Assembly (NCBI RefSeq): GCF_040869035.1
Contig: NZ_CP162100.1
Coordinates: 62,001-126,000, forward strand
Source: Vibrio sp. NTOU-M3
GTDB taxonomy: Bacteria > Pseudomonadota > Gammaproteobacteria > Enterobacterales > Vibrionaceae
Length of the DNA stretch: 64,000 nt
Direction: 5' to 3'
Made by a program: the position numbers and the translations under genes. The notes beneath the pieces are model-generated. The model had not been told where the DNA came from and did no database searches. It saw nothing but the letters and a program-made list of their open reading frames with translations. This document shows positions 44,543-53,389 of this stretch, one piece after another. Position 1 is the first letter of the stretch; each line of letters starts with the position of its first letter.

Positions 44543-44576
44543 GAGCCTAGTGCAGTGAAAGTTGCACGCTGGGTTT
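44543..44576 (+). other. Domain V of the group II intron
   Basis: GAGCC-TAG-TGCA-GTGAAAGT-TGCA-CGCT-GGGTTT folds as the short conserved domain V hairpin with a GAAA-type tip and a two-base bulge. Domain VI follows as GACGGCACTTG / CAAGTGTCGTC around 44584-44610. Confidence 0.75.
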
Positions 44577-44617
44577 TTAGGGAGACGGCACTTGGTAACA
44601 AGTGTCGTCCACCCGAC

Positions 44618-45085
44618 AATTGTGTTTTGGATTCGAAGCTTAGGTACAGAAGCAAAAAAATGAATGGGGAGCAATTACGTTCCCTGTTGTCGCTTTTTAC
44701 TGCTGCTGGTGGTATTAGCTGATGGCTTCACTGCCTTCAGATATTAAGAAGAAAAGCTGGCGTAGAGCTGATAAAGCACATTTCAAGAATCAATGCCTGT
44801 GGCAGGCAATCGCTGAGCTCCACTCTGACAAGTAAAGTATGTCCAAGCCCAAAAGGTTAGGGCGCATTCTGGTGTCAGAGGAAATGAAATAGCGAATTCG
44901 TTAGCAGTTGATGTCGCTAGAAGTGGTATCGACTGATGTAACAATGCGGCTTGTAGGGTTTATACCTGCAAGCCGCTATTACCTGTTATTTGCGTTTTCT
45001 AGGTAACATATATCTGAAGGCGGGTACGATGCAAGATCGGGAACAGATACGGACTCAATCCAACTGATAGCACGCTTTTGTTCCT
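44618..45085. repeat. Remnant cassette: terminator relic, small-protein tail, RNase H fragment, hairpin
   Basis: The first 80 bases match 53622-53700 (GATTCGAAGCTTAGGTAC and a decayed GGGGAGC terminator). From 44690 it matches 28075-28475, including an RNase HI relic (WRRADKAHFKNQCLWQAIAE, with a TAA and a frameshift, ending about 44936) and the hairpin GCGGCTTGTAGG / CCTGCAAGCCGC at 44946-44976. It has no working gene. Confidence 0.7.
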
Positions 45086-45311
45086 TTTTCAGTTAGTGCT
45101 TTTACTCATTCACATCCTGTTCATGGGCTTTTCCCTACTAAAACTTATCCGAATTCAGTACATCAACAATTTACGAGTTAGTTAGCTGCTGAACCGCCAA
45201 ATACAGCGGTTAGCCTGTAACAATAAGCCCTTTCAAGGGTATAAAGACTATTAAAGTTTTGTACAACTTTAATGATCAATGTGGTACGACTTTTTCGGGG
45301 TAATAATTCGG
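45086..45311. other. Intergenic relic DNA
   Basis: These 226 bases have no gene. A short IS630-end-like sequence lies near 45130 and a weak inverted pair AAAGTTTTGTACAACTTT at 45254-45271 lies shortly before the aldolase stop, possibly a terminator relic. Confidence 0.35.
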
Positions 45312-45962
45312 CTATTTTTTTATTAGTTGGCCATAGGTTTTAAATTTCTCTGCCATAATTGCCATTTCGTCATCACTTAAGATTGCTGGTTTACCGAAGT
45401 TCGCTGCAATGCAGTGAATTTTAGCGCAGTGTTCAATTTGTTCTGCAATGTTGAATGCGGTGTCTAAATCTTCGGCACCCGTTAACAAGCCATGGTTAGC
45501 AAGCAAAACTGCTCGACGATCGACCATCGACTCAAAGACCGATTCTGCCAGCTCTTGTGTACCAAAGGTTTGATATTCTGCACAACGAACGTCTTTACCT
45601 GAAAATGCCACTAAATAGTTGGATGCTGGGAGTGACTGTCGTAGTGTAGCAATTGCCGTACAATACGTTGAATGAGTATGGACAATGGCATTCAAATCAT
45701 TGCGGCGATCATAAAAAATTTTGTGCATATTCCATTCACTGGATGGTTTACGAACAGAGTCAACACACTTGCCTTGCATGTCCATAATGACGATGTCTTT
45801 TGGTTCTGCATCAAAATAATCTATGCCACTTGGGCTCATGGCAATCAGTTGTTGCTCGCGATTAAAAATTGAGACGTTACCTCCAGTGCCTACAGTCAGT
45901 CCATGAGTGACGAGTTTTTTGCAAGTTTCTACAATTTCAATGCGTTCTTTTTCTAATAACAT
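45312..45962 (-). CDS. Class II aldolase (L-fuculose-phosphate aldolase-like)
   Basis: This 216-residue zinc aldolase has GLTVGTGGNVSIFNREQQLI at the phosphate site, catalytic Glu76 (KPSSEWNMH), zinc ligands His95 and His97 (AIVHTHSTY) and His157 (LLANHGLLTG). FucA-type enzymes split a ketose-1-phosphate into DHAP and an aldehyde. Here it follows mtnA and deoD on the same strand, so its likely substrate is 5-deoxyribulose-1-P or ribulose-1-P, giving DHAP plus acetaldehyde or glycolaldehyde. That assignment is by context; an Ald2-type DHAP-shunt aldolase is the closest known idea. Confidence 0.85.
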   Translation of the reverse strand: MLLEKERIEIVETCKKLVTHGLTVGTGGNVSIFNREQQLIAMSPSGIDYFDAEPKDIVIMDMQGKCVDSVRKPSSEWNMHKIFYDRRNDLNAIVHTHSTYCTAIATLRQSLPASNYLVAFSGKDVRCAEYQTFGTQELAESVFESMVDRRAVLLANHGLLTGAEDLDTAFNIAEQIEHCAKIHCIAANFGKPAILSDDEMAIMAEKFKTYGQLIKK

Positions 45963-46040
45963 GATTAAATCTCATTAATAAGCCTCACCAGTCGTGATTA
46001 CCTATATTTCTATTCTCAAGTGGTAAGGCTTGAAAAATAG

Positions 46041-47138
46041 TTAAGCGTTCATAATCTCTGGAAAAAGAGCTTCCAGGCCAGCATTGGTAGACTCGCACAC
46101 GCCTTTTTCAGTAATCAAACCAGTAACATATTCAGAAGGTGTAACATCAAATGCATAGTTTCCACACGTAGTACCTGCTGGTACGGTGTTTACAAAGTTG
46201 CGTTTGCCGTTGGTGTCGATACCTTGCACATGTGATTGCTCGGCGCCATCACGCTGTTCAATTGGAATATCGGTAACGCCGTTCCATACGGTTGGATCGA
46301 TAGTTGGCGAAGGTAGCGCAACGTAAAACGGTACGTTGTTAGCGTGAGCGGCAAGCGCTTTTAGGTAGGTGCCTATTTTGTTGCAGACGTCTCCACGGGC
46401 AGTAATTCGGTCGGTGCCTACAATTACCATATCTACTTCACCTTTTTGCATTAGGTGTCCACCTGCGTTATCAGCAATAAGAGTGTGAGGAATACCATGA
46501 CCACCTAACTCGAACGACGTCAGGGCACCTTGATTACGTGGGCGAGTTTCATCAACCCAAACATGAATTTTTATACCTTCGTTGTGTGCTAGGTACATCG
46601 GCGCTGTTGCAGTGCCCCAATCTACCGTCGCTAACCAACCAGCGTTACAATGGGTCAAGATATTTACTACCTCATCTTCTTTTTTTGTGCTGGCAATTTT
46701 ACGGATGATTTCAAGGCCGTGCATACCAATACTGTGGTTAATCTCAGCGTCTTCATCACAGATGATACCAGCTTCAATGTAAGCAGAAATAGCGCGTTTG
46801 TGTGCTGGTGTGCTTTCTAATAGTTTGCGAATGCGGTCTAATGCCCACTGTAAGTTAATTGCTGTAGGACGAGTACTAACAAGGGTATTGTATGCAGATT
46901 CAATTGCTTGATCGCTATTATCTGCCATCATTGCGAAAGCCATACCGTAAGCACCTACACAACCAATTAGAGGTGCACCTCGTACTTTCATCGAAACAAT
47001 TGCTTCAGCCACTTGTTCCATAGTTGTTAACGTTAAGATCTCAAACTCGTATGGAAGCTTTTCTTGATTGAAAATGTGGATACCTTGTTTGTCTTTTGTA
47101 GTCCAGATTGAGCGATAACTCGTGCCGTTGATTTTCAT
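46041..47138 (-). CDS. mtnA: MtnA-type (deoxy)ribose-1-phosphate isomerase
   Basis: The 365-residue protein has the MtnA motifs [39 protein letters not shown] with catalytic Cys164, and [20 protein letters not shown] with Asp243, plus the [13 protein letters not shown] block. MtnA isomerises 5-methylthioribose-1-P to the ribulose form. No mtnB, C, D or K genes are near, so the classical methionine salvage pathway is not encoded here. Adjacent deoD and aldolase genes point to use on 5-deoxyribose-1-P or ribose-1-P. The mtnA-aldolase gap is 78 bases. Confidence 0.9.
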   Translation of the reverse strand: MKINGTSYRSIWTTKDKQGIHIFNQEKLPYEFEILTLTTMEQVAEAIVSMKVRGAPLIGCVGAYGMAFAMMADNSDQAIESAYNTLVSTRPTAINLQWALDRIRKLLESTPAHKRAISAYIEAGIICDEDAEINHSIGMHGLEIIRKIASTKKEDEVVNILTHCNAGWLATVDWGTATAPMYLAHNEGIKIHVWVDETRPRNQGALTSFELGGHGIPHTLIADNAGGHLMQKGEVDMVIVGTDRITARGDVCNKIGTYLKALAAHANNVPFYVALPSPTIDPTVWNGVTDIPIEQRDGAEQSHVQGIDTNGKRNFVNTVPAGTTCGNYAFDVTPSEYVTGLITEKGVCESTNAGLEALFPEIMNA

Positions 47139-47172
47139 ATAAATTCCTGCGTAGTAGAGGGTGATTGTTGGG

Positions 47173-47880
47173 TTACAACTCGATTGCAGTTTCGAGCGCT
47201 AATTCAATCATTTGGTGTAATGAGAGTTCACGTTGCTCTATCGTCAACTTACCGCCGTTTTTGATATGGTCGGTGGTTGTTAGAATGCCTAAAGCCTTGG
47301 CTCCAAGTTCTGCTGCGACTGCATAAAGGCCCGCAACTTCCATATCAACGCCAACAATGCCATACTGTTCCAACACATCGAAAAGCTCTGGATCTGGGCC
47401 GTAGAACAAGTCACATGTGAATAAGTTACCTACTTTGATATTTAGCTCTTTTTCTCGCGCTTTATTTACTGCTGTTTCCAGTAGTGTGTAATCAGCAATT
47501 GCTGCAAAATCGTGCCCTTTGAATCGGTCACGGTTAGTCTTTGAGTCGGTACTCGCTCCCATTGCGACTACAATATCCATCAGTTCAATATCATTACGCA
47601 CTGAGCCACAAGAACCTATTCGAATAAGGTTTTTAACGCCAAATTCATTAATTAGTTCATAGGCATACATGGAAATGGAAGGGATCCCCATACCATGGGC
47701 CATCACAGAAAGACGTTTACCTTTGTAGCTCCCGGTATAACCGAGCATGTTACGTACGTTATTCACTTCAACAGCGTTTTCTAAATATTTTTCAGCAATA
47801 TATTTTGCTCTTAATGGATCGCCCGGCATGATGACGGTTTCAGCAAAATCACCCGGGTTAGATCGAATAGCAAGTGCCAT
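47173..47880 (-). CDS. deoD: Purine-nucleoside phosphorylase, DeoD type
   Basis: DeoD cleaves purine nucleosides with phosphate to base and ribose-1-P. The 235-residue product begins [20 protein letters not shown] with the [20 protein letters not shown] block, then [40 protein letters not shown] and [10 protein letters not shown] with the catalytic Asp. I start it at the ATG at 47880 with AGGAG upstream; the frame is open to 47952. It is an extra island copy, first gene of the minus-strand arm of the nucleoside cluster. Confidence 0.93.
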   Translation of the reverse strand: MALAIRSNPGDFAETVIMPGDPLRAKYIAEKYLENAVEVNNVRNMLGYTGSYKGKRLSVMAHGMGIPSISMYAYELINEFGVKNLIRIGSCGSVRNDIELMDIVVAMGASTDSKTNRDRFKGHDFAAIADYTLLETAVNKAREKELNIKVGNLFTCDLFYGPDPELFDVLEQYGIVGVDMEVAGLYAVAAELGAKALGILTTTDHIKNGGKLTIEQRELSLHQMIELALETAIEL

Positions 47881-48089
47881 GGTTATTCTCCTATGGATTC
47901 GGTAGATGTCATTTTGAAAGTTCATCAGAGCAACGAGTGAGATCGGGATCACGTTAGTTATTTCATGAAGTGTGAAAAATGAACTTGTTATCTATATAAG
48001 TTGATATTGAATTTAAACTTATAAAACTATTAGCAATGGAGATTTGTAGGGATAATAGGCTTTATTTGATATGTTTATTAGTAACAAAC

Positions 48090-48105
48090 TGTGTTCAAAG
48101 TCACG
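48090..48105. promoter_or_regulatory. Candidate CRP site in the divergent promoter
   Basis: TGTGTTCAAAGTCACG fits the CRP consensus TGTGA-N6-TCACA at eight of ten fixed positions. It lies 68 bp before nupC and 210 bp before deoD, where control of both arms by carbon status is plausible. Confidence 0.45.
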
Positions 48106-48172
48106 AAGTTCCCTAAAAGCTGTATGAGATGATCCTTGACAATCAATTGCAAATATTAAATAGGAACCCGCG

Positions 48173-49441
48173 ATGTTTTCATTCGTAAGTATATTAGGAA
48201 TAGTTGCTCTTCTTGGCGTAGCGTATTTTTTATCAGAAAACAGAAAAGCAATAAGTTTTAGGACCGTCGGGCTTTCGTTCGCTATTCAGTTTTTTATAGG
48301 TGGACTGATACTTTCTTCTTCTATAGGTCAAAATATCATTCTCGTAATGGCGAATGCTATGTCATCTATTATTTCGTACAGTAACGATGGTATCCGTTTT
48401 CTTTTTGGTGGCTTAGTAAGCGATAAGATGTTCGAGTTGTTTGGCGGGGATGGATTCGTTATCGCTTTTAGAGTTTTGCCCATTATCGTCTTTTTCTCTG
48501 CCTTGTCTGCTGTGCTTTACCATCTAGGTATCATGCAGTTTGTTGTTAAATGGCTTGGGGGCGCGTTGCAAAAACTGCTTGGCACCAGTAAAGCGGAGTC
48601 CATGTCAGCAATCGCAAACGTGTTTCTCGGTGTTACTGAAGCTCCTCTTTTAGTTAAACCATATATGAACAGTATGACGCGTTCAGAATTGTTTGCTGTG
48701 ATGTGTGGCGGTTTGGCCTCTATTGCTGGCACTATGCTACTAAGTTACGCCCAATTAGGTGTGAAGATGGAGTATCTATTAGCTGCATCTTTCATGGCTG
48801 CTCCAGGGGGGCTTTTGTTTGCCAAAATCATGATTCCGGAAACAGACCCCGTATTGGATGCCAATTTAGGTGAATCGGCTACTAGTCAAAACGCGAACAT
48901 CATCGATGCGGCAGCAACTGGTGCCTCAAATGGTGTGGCACTTGCGATTAATGTCGGTGGTATGCTTCTCGCGTTTGTGGGCTTAGTTGCAATGCTTAAC
49001 GGTATGTTGGGAGGCATTGGCGGCTGGATTGGTATTGAGGCATTAAGCTTACAAATGATCCTTGGCTACTTATTTGCTCCAATCGCATGGTTAATGGGGG
49101 TACCTTGGTCTGAAGCGACGCTTGCTGGTTCATTTATTGGCCAGAAGGTAGTCATTAACGAATTTTTTGCTTACATCAACTTAGCTCAATATTTAAGTGG
49201 TGATGCTGTAGTTGCGACTACTGGTCTGCCTATGTCCGAAAAAACTCAGGTTATAGTCTCATTCGCTCTGTGTGGATTTGCTAACTTTGGCACGGTGGCG
49301 ATTGCCATTGGTGGTATCGGCGGCATGGTTAAAGACCGACGTAAAGAAATAGCGGCGCTAGGGTTTAAAGCTTTGATTGCTGGCATTTTATCTAACCTGA
49401 TGGCTGCAACTATTGCTGGTTTGTTTATCGGCTTTGCTTAA
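48173..49441 (+). CDS. nupC: NupC-type concentrative nucleoside transporter
   Basis: This 422-residue CNT-family symporter has SIIGQ-like early segments, the nucleoside gate VTEAPLLVKPYMNSMTRSEL, MCGGLASIAGTMLLSYAQLG, GASNGVALAINVGGMLLAFV and FALCGFANFGTVAIAIGGIG. It takes up nucleosides with protons or sodium. It opens the plus-strand arm of the cluster and would supply the substrate to the deaminase and phosphorylase. Confidence 0.95.
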   Translation: MFSFVSILGIVALLGVAYFLSENRKAISFRTVGLSFAIQFFIGGLILSSSIGQNIILVMANAMSSIISYSNDGIRFLFGGLVSDKMFELFGGDGFVIAFRVLPIIVFFSALSAVLYHLGIMQFVVKWLGGALQKLLGTSKAESMSAIANVFLGVTEAPLLVKPYMNSMTRSELFAVMCGGLASIAGTMLLSYAQLGVKMEYLLAASFMAAPGGLLFAKIMIPETDPVLDANLGESATSQNANIIDAAATGASNGVALAINVGGMLLAFVGLVAMLNGMLGGIGGWIGIEALSLQMILGYLFAPIAWLMGVPWSEATLAGSFIGQKVVINEFFAYINLAQYLSGDAVVATTGLPMSEKTQVIVSFALCGFANFGTVAIAIGGIGGMVKDRRKEIAALGFKALIAGILSNLMAATIAGLFIGFA

Positions 49442-49476
49442 TCGGGAAACTTTCATTGAGTATTTGGAGAACAACA

Positions 49477-50631
49477 ATGACTACCAACGTATTACCGAAA
49501 GTTATTTTGCACGAACATATTGAAGGATCAGTAACGCCAAAGATTGCTAAATTGTTAGCTGCGACTCATAACATTACACTGCCAGAAGATTTCTTTTATT
49601 CGCCTGGTTCGTATGATGAGACTGACTTCCCAAATGGTCGTTATCTATATGATGAAAGCGACTTTGGTGCGTTTATTACTACATACGATAAAGTCGCCAA
49701 CTTGGTTCGCGAGCCTTTAGATTATTATTTGGTGGTGAAAGATTATCTATCACGTAATGCTCAGCAAGGCATGATCTACTGTGAAATTATCACGTCAGCA
49801 TTTCACCTATGTTTGGATACTGATGGTCAGTTAAACGCTGAAAAATACCATGCGATTATGGATAAAGTAGAGCAAGCGATTAAGGAAGTTTATGAAGAGT
49901 TTGGCACCGTGACTCGGTTACAAGCTTGCGCAGTGCGCCATTTAAGTGCTGATGAACTCGCGATGAGCATGCAGTTTATGGAACAGAACCCTAGGGAGAT
50001 TATCACGGGTTTTAATATCGCGGGTAATGAGATGGCTGGGCAGTTTGCGGATTTTACCAACATCCATGAAAGTGCTGACAGGATGGGCTTACACAAGTCC
50101 TATCACGCGGGTGAAATCTGTGGCCCAGAGAGCATCACCGAGGCATTAAAACATGGTGCGAAACGCATTGGCCATGGTATTCGTGCGATTGATGATGAGA
50201 CCGTCATCGCCGAACTTATCAATAACAACATCACGCTTGAAGTTTCTCCAACTAGCAACCGGATTTTGGTGCCACAAATGGAACAGTCTCTGGTTAACCA
50301 CCCGTTAAGAAAGTTATACGACAAAGGTGTTCGCCTTTCGGTAAACACAGACGACGCTGGTTTATTTGGTACTGATGTGGACAAAGAGTATCAAGTTGCT
50401 GAAATGCAATTTGGTTTTAATCGAATAGAGTTGTTAGATGTGACGTTATGTGCCCTTGAAGCTGCATTTGTTGAAGAGGTTTCTAAACAAGCATTAATTA
50501 ACAGTGTGTATGAGCAGTTTACCTCAGAAGACGGTAAGCAGCTTGCTCAGTATTGTGAGCGATTGGCTGAAGGAGCATTGAAGTCCCGATTAACAGAGCG
50601 ACTGCAACGTATAACGAAGGAGCGCCAATGA
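49477..50631 (+). CDS. Adenosine deaminase-family enzyme
   Basis: The 384-residue metallo-amidohydrolase has HEHIEGSVTP (His12, His14 metal pair), a central KSYHAGEICGPESI (His and catalytic Glu), RIGHGIRAIDD, the SPTSN loop and SVNTDDAGLFGTD (Asp ligand). The HEHIEG spelling departs from the usual H-x-H-L-D/E-G of Add, so a changed substrate is possible; 5'-deoxyadenosine deaminases are within the wider family. I start it at the ATG at 49477 rather than the TTG at 49456. It overlaps the xapX start by four bases. Confidence 0.87.
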   Translation: MTTNVLPKVILHEHIEGSVTPKIAKLLAATHNITLPEDFFYSPGSYDETDFPNGRYLYDESDFGAFITTYDKVANLVREPLDYYLVVKDYLSRNAQQGMIYCEIITSAFHLCLDTDGQLNAEKYHAIMDKVEQAIKEVYEEFGTVTRLQACAVRHLSADELAMSMQFMEQNPREIITGFNIAGNEMAGQFADFTNIHESADRMGLHKSYHAGEICGPESITEALKHGAKRIGHGIRAIDDETVIAELINNNITLEVSPTSNRILVPQMEQSLVNHPLRKLYDKGVRLSVNTDDAGLFGTDVDKEYQVAEMQFGFNRIELLDVTLCALEAAFVEEVSKQALINSVYEQFTSEDGKQLAQYCERLAEGALKSRLTERLQRITKERQ

Positions 50632-50807
50632 ACGAAGTAATATTAGCGCTGTTTTCTGGTCTCATTGTCGGAGTGGTTTTTACGGCAATAAAATTACCTA
50701 TACCTGCTCCCCCGGTTATGTCTGGAGTGGTCGGTATTATTGGTGTCTACTTAGGTTCAGTTGTGTATACGAACTTTATTAGTAATATAGTACAAAGGCT
50801 ATTTTAG
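50628..50807 (+). CDS. xapX: XapX-domain membrane protein
   Basis: This 59-residue protein (MNEVILALFSGLIVGVVFTA, then IKLPIPAPPVMSGVVGIIGV, then YLGSVVYTNFISN) is two membrane helices joined by the XapX hallmark PIPAPP-x-x-x-G-x-x-G-x-x-G-x-x-LG. The domain is named from the xanthosine phosphorylase locus and often sits with nucleoside or amino acid genes; its function is unknown. It starts within the deaminase stop (ATGA) and a terminator follows. It is easily missed because of its length. Confidence 0.85.
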   Translation: MNEVILALFSGLIVGVVFTAIKLPIPAPPVMSGVVGIIGVYLGSVVYTNFISNIVQRLF

Positions 50808-50831
50808 TCTCAGTAACTAAGATAAAATAAG

Positions 50832-50859
50832 AGACCAACAGTAAGTGTTGGTCTTTTTT
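50832..50859 (+). terminator. Intrinsic terminator of the nupC-add-xapX operon
   Basis: AGACCAACA (50832-50840) and TGTTGGTCT (50846-50854) form a 9-bp stem with a five-base loop, followed by six T. Confidence 0.92.
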
Positions 50860-50871
50860 ATTGGGAGTACT

Positions 50872-52329
50872 ATGGCAAATAATTTCCCTATTTTTGATGA
50901 ACCATACAAAGGTATGCAAGTTAACTATTGCGTTTCTGCGGAATGCGAAAACTTTGGCATCAGCGATCCCGCGCTATATCAAGATGTAAAAAATGATCAG
51001 AACCTGAATATTTACTTTTGCCCCAAGTGTGGCTCTTATCCACAGAAGATTGACAATAAAGCTATTTATCAATCAGTTCAGTACCAGAAACAGCATCATG
51101 GGCTAAAGATAATCTCTTGCCCGCATGAACAATGTGGCTCACACGGTTTTTCTGTTCATACTCATATGAACAAATATCGCTCATTTGGAAAAACTAATAC
51201 ATTAAAGCAACGGTATCAGTGTCGCGAGTGCAAGTGCGTTTTCACTGATCGTTTCTCTGGTATCAATACTCACCTTGAACTGCAGAGCGCACTATTTTAT
51301 GGTATGAAATACAATCAAGGCGTGAGGAATCTTTGCGCGTTGGAAGGAATTACGCCAAAAGCTTTTTACACGCATCAAAGAGATATGGTCGATAGACTTA
51401 AATATCTCGCTCATGTCGAAGAGTATCAATTCTTTAATACTGCGGACGAATGTCATCTTGTGACGGGTTATCGATATATTAATAAAGCGAGTCGGGCGAT
51501 TATTGTTGCGAGCGTACATAACCAGAGTGGTTATGTTTTGGGGTTTGATACCAATATATCAAAAAACATTGATAAAAGTTGCTTGCTTGACAAACCTAAA
51601 TCAAAGCGTCGTGTTCGTATTTCGCCCATTGAAGAGAAAGGTGATTTGATGTCCCAAATTCTAGCGGGGTATGACGAGATCATGTCAAGAACGAACTATC
51701 TCGATCCTGCAAGTAATGGTACGGTTGTGGATCGAAAGTCACCTGAGCTTACTCAGCCCTATCTATGCAGCTTTGCACATGCACTCGTAATGCACCGTAA
51801 GCTAAAGTGTAAATCGCAACTATATTACTTTGTTGAACAAGAGACAATGCTACGAAATGCGTTCATTAACGCCTCTTTGGATGAGTTAAAAACGCAAGGT
51901 GCTCAGTTGTTCTATTACAAAGAGAGCTTAGAAAAAATGGAATGGTTCGATAAAGATAGATTGCACGTGAAAAACGTTGGTTGGTGGCAAGATAAGTGGG
52001 GTTTTGTCGCAATGCCTGATCGAACAAAAGGCGCATGTCACATCAAAGGCAATGGCTTAACACTTGAGAAATGGAAAGCTCTGACTGTGGAAACCTCCCT
52101 CAACGATGTGATGCGTTATTTAGACTTATCGTCAAGTTTTTTAAGAACGTTGGTTAACACAGTGAATCACCAGTCAATCAATGACTGGTTACATATCTTC
52201 ACAGCCTATTACAACTATTGTATTCCGAAAAAAAACGGTAAAACACCTGCTCAATTGATGGGGTTTACAGATAGAACGATGGGGTTGAGCGAACTTCTTA
52301 GTGGCGGATATGCCATAAGGGCTCGATGA
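50872..52329 (+). CDS. Zinc-ribbon, transposase-like protein
   Basis: This 485-residue protein has three Cys pairs reading like zinc ribbons near the N-terminus: CVSAECENFG with FCPKCGSYPQK, SCPHEQCGSHGF, and YQCRECKCVFTDRFSG, the last resembling IS1 InsA-type transposase fingers. The remainder (HLELQSALFYGMKYNQGVRN, and a C-terminal HIFTAYYNYCIPKKNGKTPA) has the integrase-like tail 'YYNYxxPKKNGKTPAxL' seen in transposases that end with a DDE core. I start it at the ATG at 50872 because the earlier ATG lies inside the terminator. It is intact and no inverted repeats were seen, so it may be a domesticated transposase. Function unproven. Confidence 0.6.
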   Translation: MANNFPIFDEPYKGMQVNYCVSAECENFGISDPALYQDVKNDQNLNIYFCPKCGSYPQKIDNKAIYQSVQYQKQHHGLKIISCPHEQCGSHGFSVHTHMNKYRSFGKTNTLKQRYQCRECKCVFTDRFSGINTHLELQSALFYGMKYNQGVRNLCALEGITPKAFYTHQRDMVDRLKYLAHVEEYQFFNTADECHLVTGYRYINKASRAIIVASVHNQSGYVLGFDTNISKNIDKSCLLDKPKSKRRVRISPIEEKGDLMSQILAGYDEIMSRTNYLDPASNGTVVDRKSPELTQPYLCSFAHALVMHRKLKCKSQLYYFVEQETMLRNAFINASLDELKTQGAQLFYYKESLEKMEWFDKDRLHVKNVGWWQDKWGFVAMPDRTKGACHIKGNGLTLEKWKALTVETSLNDVMRYLDLSSSFLRTLVNTVNHQSINDWLHIFTAYYNYCIPKKNGKTPAQLMGFTDRTMGLSELLSGGYAIRAR

Positions 52330-52372
52330 TACGAGCCCTTTGTAAATGCAGTTGTAGCGGTATATCGTTTGA

Positions 52373-53377
52373 TTATTTGTAATCACCTTGCATGTAGCGA
52401 TAGAACGACGGGTTAACCCATACTTTACGTGATTTAACGTCGTATGAATTTGCTGCCGCTTGGATTTTCTTTGCTTGAGATTCTGCTTTTTCAGGTAATG
52501 ACATTAAATCTGCTTGATACTGGCCAATTTTAACTTGGTTTTCGATTAGTACTTTGTAGTTTTCCATTGGGGTGTATGAACGGTAGAACGGTTGCCACCA
52601 AGATTTAACAATCAATCCTTTTTCATCGGCAGAGTCTTTTTTCGCATATTGGTTGATAAGATTCATGAAGTCATTTTTCGCCTCAGTCGTTTGGAATTCA
52701 AAATCCAAGTTATATTCCTTCACTACCGCAACCATCCTACCACTTTCTAATGTGTAAACAGGATAGCTTGGTTCGCCCCATTCAGGTAGATAGACAAATG
52801 CTGAAGACTTCGGAGTCAACTGAACTTTAGGGTTAAATCCTTCGCTCTTCATCAAATATATTAATTGAATAGCATGGGTAATATCACTGTGACCATAGCG
52901 GATCATAAGCTTAGGATTGAAGTTGGACATCTGTTTAACATCAACGAGGTTATAACCCGTCGTGAAATCTTGATCAATGAAGGAGTTTAGTGTGTTTATG
53001 ACTGCTTTATCTTGTACATTTTCAGATGTTGGCCACTTTCTTTGAATACGTTCAGCAATATTTTTGTCTGATAGATTACCGATGTAATTCTCTGATAAAT
53101 CTAATTGGTCTTTGACAAAAGCATCCAACTTTTCTGATTTTACTTTGCTGTTACTCAAGTCTGCAGTTGAGATTGCACCAATATCAATAAGTAGTGCATC
53201 GAATCTAGACGTTTTGTCTGATTGAGTTGCGGTGATGATCTTTTTTACAGAGTAGGTTTGTGCAAGCTCTTGAAGTTTCAATTCACTAACGGCTTGTTCC
53301 GAAGTTAAACCTGAAGCAAATGAAGTTACAGGTAGCAGAGATAGAGCAAATATCGAGATTAGAATCGTTCTTTTCAT
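52373..53377 (-). CDS. Secreted or periplasmic protein of unknown family
   Basis: This 334-residue protein starts with a clear signal peptide (MKRTILISIFALSLLPVTSF, cleavage at FAS-GL). The mature protein is rich in Lys, Asp and Ser and has no repeats or Cys. Landmarks are LMIRYGHSDITHAIQLIYLM, YLPEWGEPSYPVYTLESGRM and KSWWQPFYRSYTPMENYKVL. I do not recognise the family. It is convergent with the zinc-ribbon gene, 43 bases apart. Confidence 0.7.
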   Translation of the reverse strand: MKRTILISIFALSLLPVTSFASGLTSEQAVSELKLQELAQTYSVKKIITATQSDKTSRFDALLIDIGAISTADLSNSKVKSEKLDAFVKDQLDLSENYIGNLSDKNIAERIQRKWPTSENVQDKAVINTLNSFIDQDFTTGYNLVDVKQMSNFNPKLMIRYGHSDITHAIQLIYLMKSEGFNPKVQLTPKSSAFVYLPEWGEPSYPVYTLESGRMVAVVKEYNLDFEFQTTEAKNDFMNLINQYAKKDSADEKGLIVKSWWQPFYRSYTPMENYKVLIENQVKIGQYQADLMSLPEKAESQAKKIQAAANSYDVKSRKVWVNPSFYRYMQGDYK

Positions 53378-53389
53378 GGTATGAATCAC

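Larger units (their letters stand above)
42455..44617 (+). mobile_element. Group II intron
   Basis: The element starts GTGCGACC (group II 5' consensus GUGYG) at 42455 and ends in domain VI and CCACCCGAC at 44617, 2163 bases. It contains an EBS1 hairpin, a maturase gene in domain IV and a domain V hairpin. The right flank (AATTGTGTTTTGGATTCGAA) matches uninterrupted sequence at 53622 and onward, where the preceding bases TTGTCT equal the intron's left flank. The boundaries are therefore supported by an intron-free relative inside the same window. Confidence 0.88.

Noticed and set aside
42455..44617. Class C group II intron targeting a terminator directly upstream
   Set aside because: The nearby terminator-like stem lies on the 3' exon side and in the opposite orientation, so the usual class C placement does not fit.
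45312..47138. Classical methionine salvage (MTA to methionine) locus
   Set aside because: Only mtnA is present; mtnB, mtnC, mtnD and mtnK are absent and deoD, nupC and a deaminase are present instead.
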